From an uncultured Bacteroidales bacterium (GTDB lineage Bacteria; Bacteroidota; Bacteroidia; Bacteroidales; Paludibacteraceae), in contig CAKULK010000004.1 of NCBI GenBank assembly GCA_934667275.1, forward strand, positions 86,654-150,653: a stretch of 64,000 nucleotides of DNA. The letters are read 5' to 3'. Every line of letters starts with the position of its first letter. Within the stretch, counting starts at the first letter, position 1. The position numbers and the translations under genes were made by a program. The notes beneath the pieces were generated by a model. The model saw nothing but the letters and a program-made list of their open reading frames with translations. It was not told where the DNA came from and made no database searches. Below, one piece after another: positions 1-7,476 of the stretch.

Positions 1-825
1 AAACAGAAAGAGTTTGCCAAGACGCTGGCAAGTTATGCAGACTGCTATGTGAACGACGCTTTCGGCACAGCGCACCGCAAGCACGCTTCGACCGCTGTGA
101 TTGCCGATTATTTCGACGCTGACAACAAGATGCTGGGCTATCTGATGGAGAAAGAGGTGCAGGCAGTGGACAATATCCTGTCGAACATCAAACACCCGTT
201 CACCGCTATCATGGGCGGCTCGAAGGTATCGACAAAGATTGGTATCATTGAAAACCTGATGAACAAAGTGGACAACCTAATCCTCTGCGGCGGAATGACT
301 TACACCTTCGCCAAAGCACAAGGCGGGAAGATTGGCAACTCCATCTGCGAGGACGACAAACTAGATTTGGCACTTGACATCATCGCTCAGGCAAAGGCCA
401 AGGGCGTGAACCTTGTGCTTGGCACAGACTCTATCATTGCCGACAGTTTCTCCAACGACGCCCATACGCAAGTATGTCCGAGCAATGACATACCCGATGG
501 TTGGGAGGGCATGGACGCCGGTCCGGAGAGCCGCAAAGCCTTCGCCAAGGCTATCGAGGGCGCAAAGACTATCCTCTGGAACGGTCCCGCAGGCGTATTC
601 GAGTTCGACAACTTCACGGGCGGAAGCAAGGCTATTGCGGAGGCTATCGCCAAGGCAACCGATGAGGGTGCATACAGCCTGATTGGCGGCGGCGACAGCG
701 TGGCATGCGTCAACAAGTTCGGTATGGCAGACCGTGTAAGTTACATCTCCACGGGTGGCGGTGCATTGCTTGAGGCTATCGAGGGCAAAGTGCTGCCGGG
801 TGTGGCTGCCATCAAAGGCGAATAA
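1..825 (+). CDS. pgk: Phosphoglycerate kinase, 5' end missing
   Basis: The glycolytic enzyme that transfers a phosphate from 1,3-bisphosphoglycerate to ADP in the cytoplasm. The reading frame is open from the first base of the window, so the N-terminal part lies outside; about 274 residues are visible. Recognisable PGK elements are the VNDAFGTAHRKHAS stretch near residue 18, IMGGSKVSTKIGIIENL, the LWNGPAGVFE motif and the C-terminal GGGDSVACVNKFG plus STGGGALLEAIEGK nucleotide-binding loops. The coding sequence ends with TAA and is followed at once by a strong hairpin, so it is probably the last gene of its transcript. Identification is secure; only the start is unseen. Confidence 0.97.
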   Translation, partial: KQKEFAKTLASYADCYVNDAFGTAHRKHASTAVIADYFDADNKMLGYLMEKEVQAVDNILSNIKHPFTAIMGGSKVSTKIGIIENLMNKVDNLILCGGMTYTFAKAQGGKIGNSICEDDKLDLALDIIAQAKAKGVNLVLGTDSIIADSFSNDAHTQVCPSNDIPDGWEGMDAGPESRKAFAKAIEGAKTILWNGPAGVFEFDNFTGGSKAIAEAIAKATDEGAYSLIGGGDSVACVNKFGMADRVSYISTGGGALLEAIEGKVLPGVAAIKGE

Positions 826-831
826 TCAAGT

Positions 832-870
832 ATTCAGGTGCATAGGGCATGGGGTTCTATGCACCTGAAT
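832..870 (+). terminator. Hairpin after pgk
   Basis: A perfect 14-bp inverted repeat (832-845 with 857-870) around an 11-nt loop starts 7 nt after the pgk stop. There is no long T run on either side, so it could end transcription or protect the 3' end of the mRNA. Confidence 0.7.
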
Positions 871-907
871 TCATACAAGTATAGACATCTAATACTTAAT
901 AAATAAA

Positions 908-1309
908 ATGGATATTGTAGGAAAAATCATTCAGGTTCTGCCGGAGCAGGGCGGCACAAGCAAGACGGGTAACCCGTGGAAATTGCAGGCGTATGTACTG
1001 GAAACTCAAGAGCAATACCCGCGTAAGGTGTGCTTCGAGTTGTTCGGCGAGGACAGAATCAAGAACAATCCGTGCAAGATTGACGACGTAGTGACGGTGT
1101 CTTTCGACATCGAGTCACGCGAGTTCAACGGGCGTTGGTACACCTCTATCCGCGCATGGCGGGTTCAACAGGGTGCTGTAGCCGTCACTCCCGCACAGCC
1201 TGCACAGGCAGCCCCCGCGGCTGCAGCAGCACAACCTGCACCGCAAGCCAACGTACAGAGTTTCGATGCGGCTGCCGGTGCTGACGAGAGCACAGACCTT
1301 CCGTTCTGA
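908..1309 (+). CDS. DUF3127 domain protein (OB-fold-like)
   Basis: A small protein of 133 residues. The first ~85 residues (MDIVGKIIQVLPEQGG, then WKLQAYVLET, VCFELFGEDRI and FNGRWYTSIRAWRV) match my memory of the Bacteroidetes DUF3127 family, which looks like a single-strand-binding OB fold. The tail from ~90 to 125 is an Ala/Pro/Gln-rich linker, and the last residues are acidic and end in DLPF, as in SSB proteins whose C-terminal tip recruits partners. That resemblance is an inference. The stop codon overlaps the start of the next gene (TGATG), indicating translational coupling to the metallophosphoesterase. No promoter of the TAnnTTTG type is evident in the 80-nt gap upstream. Confidence 0.8.
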   Translation: MDIVGKIIQVLPEQGGTSKTGNPWKLQAYVLETQEQYPRKVCFELFGEDRIKNNPCKIDDVVTVSFDIESREFNGRWYTSIRAWRVQQGAVAVTPAQPAQAAPAAAAAQPAPQANVQSFDAAAGADESTDLPF

Positions 1310-2304
1310 TGAAGCGTCGTATCCGGCTGATTGTCATACTATTCCTTTTAGCGTCAGGCGGCATATTGTGCGCCTTTCGCTGGAAGGCTTGGTTCTCTAA
1401 CCCACCCGAACCCGAATGGACGGGGGACACGATAGCCAACCATACGTTTCTCACCTTTGCCAATGACAGCGTCCTTGGGAGTTTGCAGCGGGACACATTG
1501 GCGTTTATTCTGTTGGGTGACGTGCACAACTCGCTGACGGACAGCGACTTCATCACTATTGCAGTACGACACCCGCGCATAGACTTCTATGCACAATTGG
1601 GCGACTTGTTTGAGCGCCCGTATTTCTATTACGAACAGGAAATGTATCACAGCCTCGCAGGGACGCGATTTGACTCGCTGCCCATGTTGGCTACACCCGG
1701 CAACCATGAGTACTGCAAAGGCGTGATAAAACGCCTTCCTGCGCATTGGAAAGAGGTGTTTCCCAATCCGATGAACGGTCCGCGGCGCTTCCGCGGTACG
1801 ACATACTACGTGGATTTCCCGACGCTGCGCTTTGTGGTGATTGATACCGACGGTTTGCAACGCCTGTCGGACTACACACAGGTGAACTTCTGGGTGAAGA
1901 AGGTGCTGGAAGAGGCTGACGGGCGTTTCACAGTGGTGATGATGCACCACCCCGTGTATAGCAGTGCCAAAGGGCGGCAGAACCCGTTGGTCTGGCTGTT
2001 CTTCACGCGGGCTTTGCAGCGGGCGGACATAGTGTTTTCGGGACATGACCACAACTATGCACGACGCACCGTGCGACATACGGCAAGTTTCTTCCGTGAC
2101 ATCAATCCCACTATTTATATCGGTACCAACGCCTCTACAAAACGCTACCCCAACAAGGAGAGCCGCCATAACGAGTGTGTGTCATCGGGGCGCGGAGTGT
2201 ACGAGTACATCACCGTGATGCCAGACACGCTCCATGTAGAGACCCGCTTTGTGAATACAGGAGAGATTTTGGACGAAGTAGGGGTAGCACACCAACATCT
2301 TTGA
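1309..2304 (+). CDS. Secreted or anchored calcineurin-like metallophosphoesterase
   Basis: 331 residues. An N-terminal hydrophobic segment (about 5-22, after MKRRIRL) is a signal peptide or membrane anchor, so the enzyme probably acts in the periplasm. The metallophosphoesterase motifs appear in order: ILLGDVHN near residue 67, QLGDLFE near 97, TPGNHEYCKG near 128, MMHHPVYSS near 204 and FSGHDHNYAR near 244. Together they supply the two-metal site Asp/His/Asn residues. The architecture resembles purple-acid-phosphatase-like phosphohydrolases; the substrate cannot be told. The ATG overlaps the DUF3127 stop codon. A 10-bp inverted repeat follows the stop. Confidence 0.88.
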   Translation: MKRRIRLIVILFLLASGGILCAFRWKAWFSNPPEPEWTGDTIANHTFLTFANDSVLGSLQRDTLAFILLGDVHNSLTDSDFITIAVRHPRIDFYAQLGDLFERPYFYYEQEMYHSLAGTRFDSLPMLATPGNHEYCKGVIKRLPAHWKEVFPNPMNGPRRFRGTTYYVDFPTLRFVVIDTDGLQRLSDYTQVNFWVKKVLEEADGRFTVVMMHHPVYSSAKGRQNPLVWLFFTRALQRADIVFSGHDHNYARRTVRHTASFFRDINPTIYIGTNASTKRYPNKESRHNECVSSGRGVYEYITVMPDTLHVETRFVNTGEILDEVGVAHQHL

Positions 2305-2308
2305 TATT

Positions 2309-2354
2309 TTTCCCCTACCCCACCCCATGCAAATCTCCTCCAATGTAGGGGAAA
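2309..2354. terminator. Inverted repeat between convergent genes
   Basis: The arm at 2309-2318 is the exact reverse complement of 2345-2354 (10 bp, TTTCCCCTAC type), with a 26-nt loop. It lies between the convergent metallophosphoesterase and recO genes and may act on both strands; the long loop makes this tentative. Confidence 0.45.
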
Positions 2355-2355
2355 T

Positions 2356-2388
2356 CGTTATAGAATGGTTATAGGATAGTTATAGGAT
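2356..2388. repeat. 11-bp tandem array, three units
   Basis: Three consecutive 11-bp units: CGTTATAGAAT, GGTTATAGGAT and AGTTATAGGAT. They lie between the convergent metallophosphoesterase and recO genes. The same GGTTATAGGAT/AGTTATAGG units recur at 43497-43518. Confidence 0.85.
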
Positions 2389-2408
2389 AGAGGGTACTTT
2401 CTACGGAT

Positions 2409-3005
2409 TCAGTCAAAAACCTCCATTAGGACGTCTAACGATTTCGGAGAAGTAAAATCTTCAATATGCTCTTCGTAGTACGCGCATATCTCACGCAAAT
2501 GCTGTTGTCGTTCTTTCCTGCCGCGAGGGGCTTCGAACCATATCGTGTGTTCGGTTTCGTCGATGCCGATACCCAAAAACATCGTATAGCCAATCAGAAA
2601 TCTGAGGTGCAGATTCTCCACGTTTTCCGCTTCATCCAATTCATGCACCACATTGCCAAGCCACTGGAAAAGTTCTTGGTCCTGCATCGGGTGCCATAGT
2701 GTTTTGCTTAATATCTCTGCAATAAACATTGCCACACATTGGCGCCTGATGTCCATCGGAATACGTTGTGGAGTGTAGATAAGTGATGCAGAACCCAGCA
2801 CTGCCATACCCTTTCCTGCAGGGCTTCCGTTGCGTCTGGAAGAAGTGATTTCCACAAGGGATAGCGGCGTGAGCATGCCTCTGTACTTGTTTCCATACAC
2901 CATATATGCCATTCGCCCGCTCTCCGCAGTGTATGCTTGCAGCACACAAGCATTATCCTTGTACTTGCTAAGCGTCAATACTATGGCTTGCGTTTTGTCG
3001 TTCAT
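2409..3005 (-). CDS. recO: DNA repair protein RecO
   Basis: RecO helps RecR load RecA on SSB-coated single-stranded DNA in recombinational repair. The N-terminal OB-fold region (MNDKTQAIVLTLSKYKDNACVLQAYTAESGRMAYMVYG) and the following LTPLSLVEI / MDIRRQCVAMFIAEILSKTLW helical region are typical. I place the start at the ATG at 3005 (the adjacent ATG at 3008 is equally possible), because a promoter lies at 3056-3086 and any longer reading frame would begin upstream of the transcript. The product is ~198 residues, shorter than many RecO proteins (~240), and shows no zinc-binding Cys cluster. It sits downstream of the glycosyltransferase gene, with its promoter overlapping that gene's end. Confidence 0.88.
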   Translation of the reverse strand: MNDKTQAIVLTLSKYKDNACVLQAYTAESGRMAYMVYGNKYRGMLTPLSLVEITSSRRNGSPAGKGMAVLGSASLIYTPQRIPMDIRRQCVAMFIAEILSKTLWHPMQDQELFQWLGNVVHELDEAENVENLHLRFLIGYTMFLGIGIDETEHTIWFEAPRGRKERQQHLREICAYYEEHIEDFTSPKSLDVLMEVFD

Positions 3006-3055
3006 CATTTGTGGCATTCTATAGGCGGCAATTAGTACCACCATTAAATGCACCA

Positions 3056-3086
3056 CAAAGTTACTACAATTCAACAAATTTCACAA
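3056..3086 (-). promoter_or_regulatory. recO promoter (TTG-N20-TAACTTTG)
   Basis: On the minus strand TTG (3084-3086) and TAACTTTG (3056-3063) are separated by 20 nt, matching the Bacteroidetes -33/-7 consensus. It overlaps the end of the upstream glycosyltransferase gene. Confidence 0.75.
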
Positions 3087-4183
3087 GCCTGAGCGTTATT
3101 TTTGATACCGAGCAATCGTAAGGACTGAACGGGAGTACCGTATTTCTCCCAATATGTCCGTGCGCCTTGTTCCAATTTATGCCGATATTCGGGATGTGAT
3201 AAAATATACATAATCGCTTCGCACATCGCGTCCTGCGAGTTTTCTACATAGTGGATATGTTCTCCATGCACCAAGGGTTGTGGCAGGTCATTGTAGAGTG
3301 CCGTGGAGACAATACACTTCCCCATAGCCAGATATTCGCCTAATTTCCAACCATGACAATCCCAGAAGGCAGGTGTATTGAATACTATAGCCGACTTTTT
3401 CGTTTTTTCTATCCATTCCGTCATCGGAACCCCTTGTGTTGCCAAAACATCCTTGAAAGTATCCTTGGAAGAGGTGTCGTCGCCCAATAATCCTCCCTCA
3501 AAGCACAAATCGGGTATGGAACGGCAGGCTCTGATGAAGCGTGCGCGACGCAGGTTTACTCCCTCATCGTTATGATTATCCGCACTGTTGTACCATAGTG
3601 TGCTCAAGAAGAAAATGGATTTGTCCTCGCTTTCCACGGGTGCCGTATAGACGGCATAAGGGCAGCGGTTTTTATAGGTCTTGTAATACCTGCCGAAGAA
3701 GTGTTTGATATTCTTCCATTTGTTGACCTCGTGGCGATTGAGGTACTTGTTCCACTCCGTGCGTGCCAAGACGGATTTGGGGGCTTTGCAGAAGTTGGAT
3801 AATGCCAACTGCATGGTCGGCATAAAATCCATAGCACGGATGCCGAAAGACGGCACTAAAGATACTAATTTCGGGTATTGGCTGCGGGGATATTGCGTAT
3901 AATTGGCGTTCACACTGCCATATATATCACACCAATCATAATCGGCTTGCTGGATATGACAGGTGTCGTTGGTGTGGATAAAATACTTGGTTGTTACGGT
4001 GCCATCTCTAATGATAAAACGCATATTCCACCCTGGTTCTCCTAATTCACGAAACGGCGATAAGGAAAACAAAACATTTTCATTACCAAGTAGTTGCTGT
4101 AGTCCGTAGATGTAAAACGAACCGTATAAATAACTGATTCGAGGGTCAATGATTGCTTTTCCGGAAGCAGAGTGCACGAGCAT
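3071..4183 (-). CDS. Glycosyltransferase, GT-B-like
   Basis: 370 residues with no signal peptide, so cytoplasmic or peripheral. The C-terminal half shows a GT4-like donor-binding layout: FNTPAFWDCHGWKLGEYLAMGKCIVST near 270-296, followed by a loop (LPQPLVHGEHIHYV) and a helical end (YRHKLEQGARTYWEKYGTP). The Gly-Glu-Ala-like E in GEYLAMGK is where the family's E-x7-E motif begins. The N-terminal half is divergent and contains several Trp/Tyr-rich stretches. Likely role is sugar transfer in surface glycan synthesis; donor and acceptor are unknown. No other glycan-synthesis genes lie next to it, so context gives little help. Confidence 0.7.
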   Translation of the reverse strand: MLVHSASGKAIIDPRISYLYGSFYIYGLQQLLGNENVLFSLSPFRELGEPGWNMRFIIRDGTVTTKYFIHTNDTCHIQQADYDWCDIYGSVNANYTQYPRSQYPKLVSLVPSFGIRAMDFMPTMQLALSNFCKAPKSVLARTEWNKYLNRHEVNKWKNIKHFFGRYYKTYKNRCPYAVYTAPVESEDKSIFFLSTLWYNSADNHNDEGVNLRRARFIRACRSIPDLCFEGGLLGDDTSSKDTFKDVLATQGVPMTEWIEKTKKSAIVFNTPAFWDCHGWKLGEYLAMGKCIVSTALYNDLPQPLVHGEHIHYVENSQDAMCEAIMYILSHPEYRHKLEQGARTYWEKYGTPVQSLRLLGIKNNAQACEIC

Positions 4184-4239
4184 AATTACCTTTTTGCAAG
4201 TGGAGGTAACCGGCTCCTAATCACCCGTTGATAAATAAG

Positions 4240-4498
4240 AAAGCGTGGAACCTTATTCTGCTTATTCTCAGTCTCGAGGTTCCGGAAATGACCCTATATA
4301 CAAGAACAAACAATAACGCCCACGCCGATATGCATTGACACACCGAATGGGTGTAGGTAAATACACATCAGAGGGCATTCATTGCCATCTTGTCTTGGGT
4401 ATAATGAAATTTTCCGGATTTCGAGACTCCAAAACAAGCGTCAATAAACGCCTTATATTATTTTAGTACGGTCAACAATCAATACACAAATGCTTACC
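4240..4498 (-). ncRNA. Structured RNA, 6S-RNA-like rod
   Basis: A long, interrupted helix can be drawn on the minus strand between 4270 and 4428. The arms are 4421-4428 with 4270-4277, 4411-4418 with 4281-4288, 4397-4400 with 4291-4294, 4388-4393 with 4300-4305, 4381-4384 with 4311-4314, 4373-4379 with 4315-4321, 4360-4369 with 4327-4336, and a terminal hairpin 4350-4354 with 4340-4344. Three pairs are G.U only if the minus strand is the RNA; on the plus strand they would be A.C mismatches, which fixes the strand. A lopsided internal bubble (4401-4410 against 4289-4290) resembles the open-promoter-like bubble of 6S RNA. GGAACCT at 4247-4253 can also pair with 4277-4283, giving a competing 3' hairpin followed by a T-rich stretch. 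A consensus promoter lies at 4505-4536. The ends are estimates. Confidence 0.6.
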
Positions 4499-4504
4499 GC
4501 ACCG

Positions 4505-4536
4505 CAAAGTTACGATATTATTTTGAAATATGCAAA
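4505..4536 (-). promoter_or_regulatory. Promoter of the structured RNA (TTTG-N20-TAACTTTG)
   Basis: Minus-strand TTTG (4533-4536) and TAACTTTG (4505-4512) are 20 nt apart, an exact match to the Bacteroidetes consensus. It lies between the endonuclease gene end and the structured RNA, with no start codon nearby that begins a plausible protein. Confidence 0.78.
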
Positions 4537-4561
4537 GATTATTTACCCTAAGCGGTTTGCG

Positions 4562-5725
4562 CTATCTGCATATTTGCAGGACAATGGGCAGGTGGTCGGA
4601 GTAGGCGTCTTGGTAGTGGTAGCCGTTGAAAGTGCGGCGGGGTTTGGTGCCGAGGTACTTTTCGTCCGGTTCGAGGAGCCAGGAAGGTGCGAAAACATAC
4701 GTGGAAACACGCGCTTGGAGGGCTTCGGAGATGTAAAACTGGTCGAGAAAGGTCCAGATGCCATTGTATTTGTGCGTGCCACAGGTGCCAAATGGTGTCT
4801 CGTCGGCAAGTGGGAGCATGAGGTTGGTCATGCGGGGGAGGTCGTTGGCGGGAGCGGAGTTCATGTCGCCCATGACGATGACGTTGGCAGAAGGAGAGGT
4901 GGTGAGAACGGAGTCGATACGGGATTGGAGGACGGACTTGGCGATAGCGCGTTTCCATGCCGTCTCGGAAGTGCCGCCCAACTGAGAGGGGAGGTGGCAG
5001 ACAAAGAGGTGGAGAGTATCGAAAGTGGTAGGGGTGGCAACAAGAGCCGTATCAGAAAGGGGTTGAGTATGGTAAGTATTCGTATCAGCAGTATGCGGGG
5101 TATGATGAACACCCGTATCGGAGAGGTTGGGTGTGGGGACGTGGGGCGTGTTGGAAGGGAGAGATGAGGAATTGGAAAGGATGATGCCTTGGACGTAGAG
5201 GATGTCGCGGGTGGGGGCGGAAGGTATAGGCACGGGGATGGGTTCGCTGTGGAGAAGGTGGAAGCGGGTAGAGTCATACAACAAGGCGACATCTATGCCG
5301 CGTTCGTCGGGGCTCTCGTAATGGATGTACCGATAATGGTAACGGCGTAAGCACCAACACAAAGAACGCAGGCAACGGGCATTCTCCACCTCACAGAGAC
5401 CGACCAGAACAGGGGCATGGGGAAGGCTTGTGTGCTTGGTATCGGTTATCGTGGAAGAGGTGGCGAGTGCGATATCCGCATCGTACCAGCCGCCGATGGC
5501 GGTGAGGACCTGCGCAATACGCTCCACCTTGGCCTGGTAACGGCGATAGGTCCAGTGGTGAGTGCCTTCGGGGGTGTAGTCGAGGTCGCTCTTGAGGGTG
5601 TCGTGGCGGTTGTCGAAAAGGTTCTCCACGTTGTAGGAGACGATACGGAGTGTGTCGGGGGAGCCGTGCAACACACTACTCCACCCGATTAAAACACACA
5701 ATATAAGCCACTTACAACATTTCAT
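4562..5725 (-). CDS. Exported endonuclease/exonuclease/phosphatase family protein
   Basis: 387 residues with an N-terminal signal peptide (MKCCKWLILCVLIGWSSVLHG). EEP-fold motifs follow: LRIVSYNVENLFD near residue 26, VGLCEVEN near 110, VIVMGDMNSAPAND near 280 and the terminal SDHLPIVLQI with the catalytic Asp-His. The family cleaves phosphodiester bonds in nucleic acids or other phosphate esters using Mg2+; the substrate is unknown. Between about residues 195 and 240 there is an extra Thr/His/Pro-rich insertion made of 11-residue repeats, each with an Asp-Thr pair (SDTG, ADTN, SDTA, FDTL), encoded by a 33-bp tandem repeat. The region upstream is built of 11-bp units. Confidence 0.85.
   Translation of the reverse strand: MKCCKWLILCVLIGWSSVLHGSPDTLRIVSYNVENLFDNRHDTLKSDLDYTPEGTHHWTYRRYQAKVERIAQVLTAIGGWYDADIALATSSTITDTKHTSLPHAPVLVGLCEVENARCLRSLCWCLRRYHYRYIHYESPDERGIDVALLYDSTRFHLLHSEPIPVPIPSAPTRDILYVQGIILSNSSSLPSNTPHVPTPNLSDTGVHHTPHTADTNTYHTQPLSDTALVATPTTFDTLHLFVCHLPSQLGGTSETAWKRAIAKSVLQSRIDSVLTTSPSANVIVMGDMNSAPANDLPRMTNLMLPLADETPFGTCGTHKYNGIWTFLDQFYISEALQARVSTYVFAPSWLLEPDEKYLGTKPRRTFNGYHYQDAYSDHLPIVLQICR
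5016..5147 (-). repeat. In-frame 33-bp tandem repeat in the endonuclease gene
   Basis: Four degenerate 33-bp units begin with GTATC on the plus strand at 5016, 5049, 5082 and 5115. They encode 11-residue repeats with a conserved Asp-Thr. 33 bp is three times the 11-bp period found in intergenic arrays across the window. Confidence 0.8.
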
Positions 5726-5742
5726 CCGTGTAAATTTGGGGC

Positions 5743-5995
5743 TCCGTTCAAGCCGTATAAAACAATGAACGTTCTCCGTTAATTGCCGTTAATTAATCGT
5801 TAATTTTCTCCATTAATGCCCATTAAAGAGCCATTAAAAATCAAGGAACATGTAATTACCGTGTAATTAACCACGAATTTATTTTCCCACTAAAGCCGTA
5901 TAAAACAACGAATATTCTCCGTTAATCACCGTTAATTAACCATTAATTCATTGATAAACATATAATTGCCATGTCATTAGCCATTAATTTAGGGG
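5743..5995. repeat. 253-bp region built of 11-bp units (23 x 11)
   Basis: Nearly the whole gap between the endonuclease start and the sufS stop can be cut into 11-mers in one register. From 5776 these are CCGTTAATTGC, CGTTAATTAAT, CGTTAATTTTC, TCCATTAATGC, CCATTAAAGAG, CCATTAAAAAT and so on; a second run from 5919 starts CCGTTAATCAC, CGTTAATTAAC, CATTAATTCAT. A 48-bp stretch at 5750-5797 recurs at 5893-5940 with few changes, offset by 143 bp (13 x 11). The array stops exactly at the sufS stop codon. Confidence 0.85.
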
Positions 5996-7213
5996 TCATT
6001 GAAGCATCGTGATGGCGCGGTGGAGGGATTGGGTGAGGGTGTCGATGTCGTCGCGGGTGTTGTACATGGCTACCGAGGCGCGGAGCGTACCCGGGACACC
6101 GAGATACTCAATAAGCGGTTCGGCACAATGATGACCCGTGCGCACGGCAACTCCTTGATGGTCAAGCAGTACACCTACATCAAAAGGATGGATGAGTTGT
6201 CCGTCCGAGCGGAAGACATTGAACGATACGGCACCCGCCTTGGGGAGTCCCTTGGCGTAGATGTGTACGTGGTCGATGGTGCTGAGTTGCTGTTCGAGAT
6301 AGTTGGTAAGGTCCGCCTCATGGGCTTCGATAGCCTGCAAGCCCACGTTCTGAACGTATCGGATAGCCTGTCCGAAGGCATAACTGCCGATAAAATTGGG
6401 TGTGCCCGCCTCAAACTTGTAGGGAAGGACATTGTAGGTGGTGTGGTCGAAACGGACATGGTCAATCATCTCTCCCCCACCCTGCGCGGGCGGTAACTGG
6501 TTGAGCCACTGCTCTTTACCATAGAGGATACCCAAGCCCGTGGGTCCGTACATCTTGTGGGCACTGCAGGCGAGGAAGTCGCAATCGAGTGCGCGGACAT
6601 CAATAGGCAGGTGCGGGACGGATTGGGCTCCGTCGAGGCAGACCGGCACACCCGCCGCGTGGGCGATGCGGATAATCTCCTGAACGGGATTGATAATGCC
6701 GAGTACGTTGCTGACATGGGCGACGGAGACGAGGCGCGTGCGGTCGGTGAGGAGGTTCTTGAAGGCATCAATGTCCAGCGAGAGGTCGTTGCGAAGAGGA
6801 ATAACGCGCAACGTGGCGTGCTTGCGTTCGCAGAGCATCTGCCACGGGACGATATTGGAATGGTGCTCGAGGTGGCTGACGATGATTTCGTCGCCCTCGT
6901 GAATGAACGCCTCACCGAAACTGAATGCCAACATATTAAGGCTGTCGGTGGTGCCTTTGGTGAAGATAATCTCCTTGGCCGAGGCTGCGCCAAGGAAGTC
7001 AGCGACCTGCTGGCGGGCGTCCTCGTGGTGCTGCGTAGCGACCTGACTGAGATGATGTACCCCGCGGTGGACATTGGCATTCCAACGGGTGTATGCCTCG
7101 TGGATGGCGTCCAGCACAAGGCGGGGCTTCTGGGTGGTGGCGGCGTTGTCCAAATACACCAAAGGACGGTTGTTGACACGCTCGCCAAGTATCGGGAAAT
7201 CTTCTCTATTCAT
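5996..7213 (-). CDS. sufS: Cysteine desulfurase, SufS type
   Basis: PLP enzyme that removes sulfur from cysteine for Fe-S cluster assembly in the cytoplasm. 405 residues, the normal SufS length. Visible landmarks are the N-terminal YLDNAATTQKP, IIVSHLEHHSNIVPW near 111, the PLP-contacting CLDGAQSVPH near 192, the Schiff-base lysine in SAHKMYGP (K220) and the catalytic cysteine in RTGHHCAEP (C363). The short loop around this Cys and the RTGHHC motif point to the class II SufS/CsdA group rather than IscS. No sufBCD, sufE or iscU gene is in the window, so it is separated here from the assembly machinery. Both flanks carry 11-bp repeat arrays of the same family. Confidence 0.93.
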   Translation of the reverse strand: MNREDFPILGERVNNRPLVYLDNAATTQKPRLVLDAIHEAYTRWNANVHRGVHHLSQVATQHHEDARQQVADFLGAASAKEIIFTKGTTDSLNMLAFSFGEAFIHEGDEIIVSHLEHHSNIVPWQMLCERKHATLRVIPLRNDLSLDIDAFKNLLTDRTRLVSVAHVSNVLGIINPVQEIIRIAHAAGVPVCLDGAQSVPHLPIDVRALDCDFLACSAHKMYGPTGLGILYGKEQWLNQLPPAQGGGEMIDHVRFDHTTYNVLPYKFEAGTPNFIGSYAFGQAIRYVQNVGLQAIEAHEADLTNYLEQQLSTIDHVHIYAKGLPKAGAVSFNVFRSDGQLIHPFDVGVLLDHQGVAVRTGHHCAEPLIEYLGVPGTLRASVAMYNTRDDIDTLTQSLHRAITMLQ

Positions 7214-7225
7214 ATTCTCTATTCT

Positions 7226-7325
7226 CCGTTAATTGCCGTGTAATTAATCGTTAATTTTCTCCATTAAAGACCATTAAAAAGAAATGAACATGTAATTACC
7301 ATGTAAGTGACCATTAATTTTCTGC
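7226..7325. repeat. 11-bp unit array upstream of sufS
   Basis: Units CCGTTAATTGC, one 12-mer, CGTTAATTTTC, TCCATTAAAGA, CCATTAAAAAG, AAATGAACATG, TAATTACCATG, TAAGTGACCAT and TAATTTTCTGC closely copy the array downstream of sufS at 5776-5874. It begins 12 bp from the sufS start codon. Confidence 0.85.
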
Positions 7326-7373
7326 GTGGGGTGATGTTTATAAATTATAATATATCATTGCATTTGGGTGGGG

Positions 7374-7417
7374 TATCCGTTGCCTATCCCTTGCGTATGG
7401 GTTGCGTATCCCTTGCT
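7374..7417. repeat. 11-bp tandem array, four units (TATCCCTTGCG family)
   Basis: Four exact-length units: TATCCGTTGCC, TATCCCTTGCG, TATGGGTTGCG, TATCCCTTGCT. The same unit family occurs at 40236-40290 and, on the other strand, at 54343-54386. Confidence 0.9.
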
Positions 7418-7476
7418 GTTTGAAGCGGTTAATAAACGATAACATATCGATGGCGTACTTCGGAGATTACGAGGGA

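Noticed and set aside
4490..5167. A plus-strand protein of 225 codons over the endonuclease gene
   Set aside because: Gly/Val/Glu-rich antisense translation with no motifs; the minus-strand EEP motifs are clear.
5743..5995. CRISPR array
   Set aside because: Periodic, but units are 11 bp, contiguous and without spacers; no cas genes are present.
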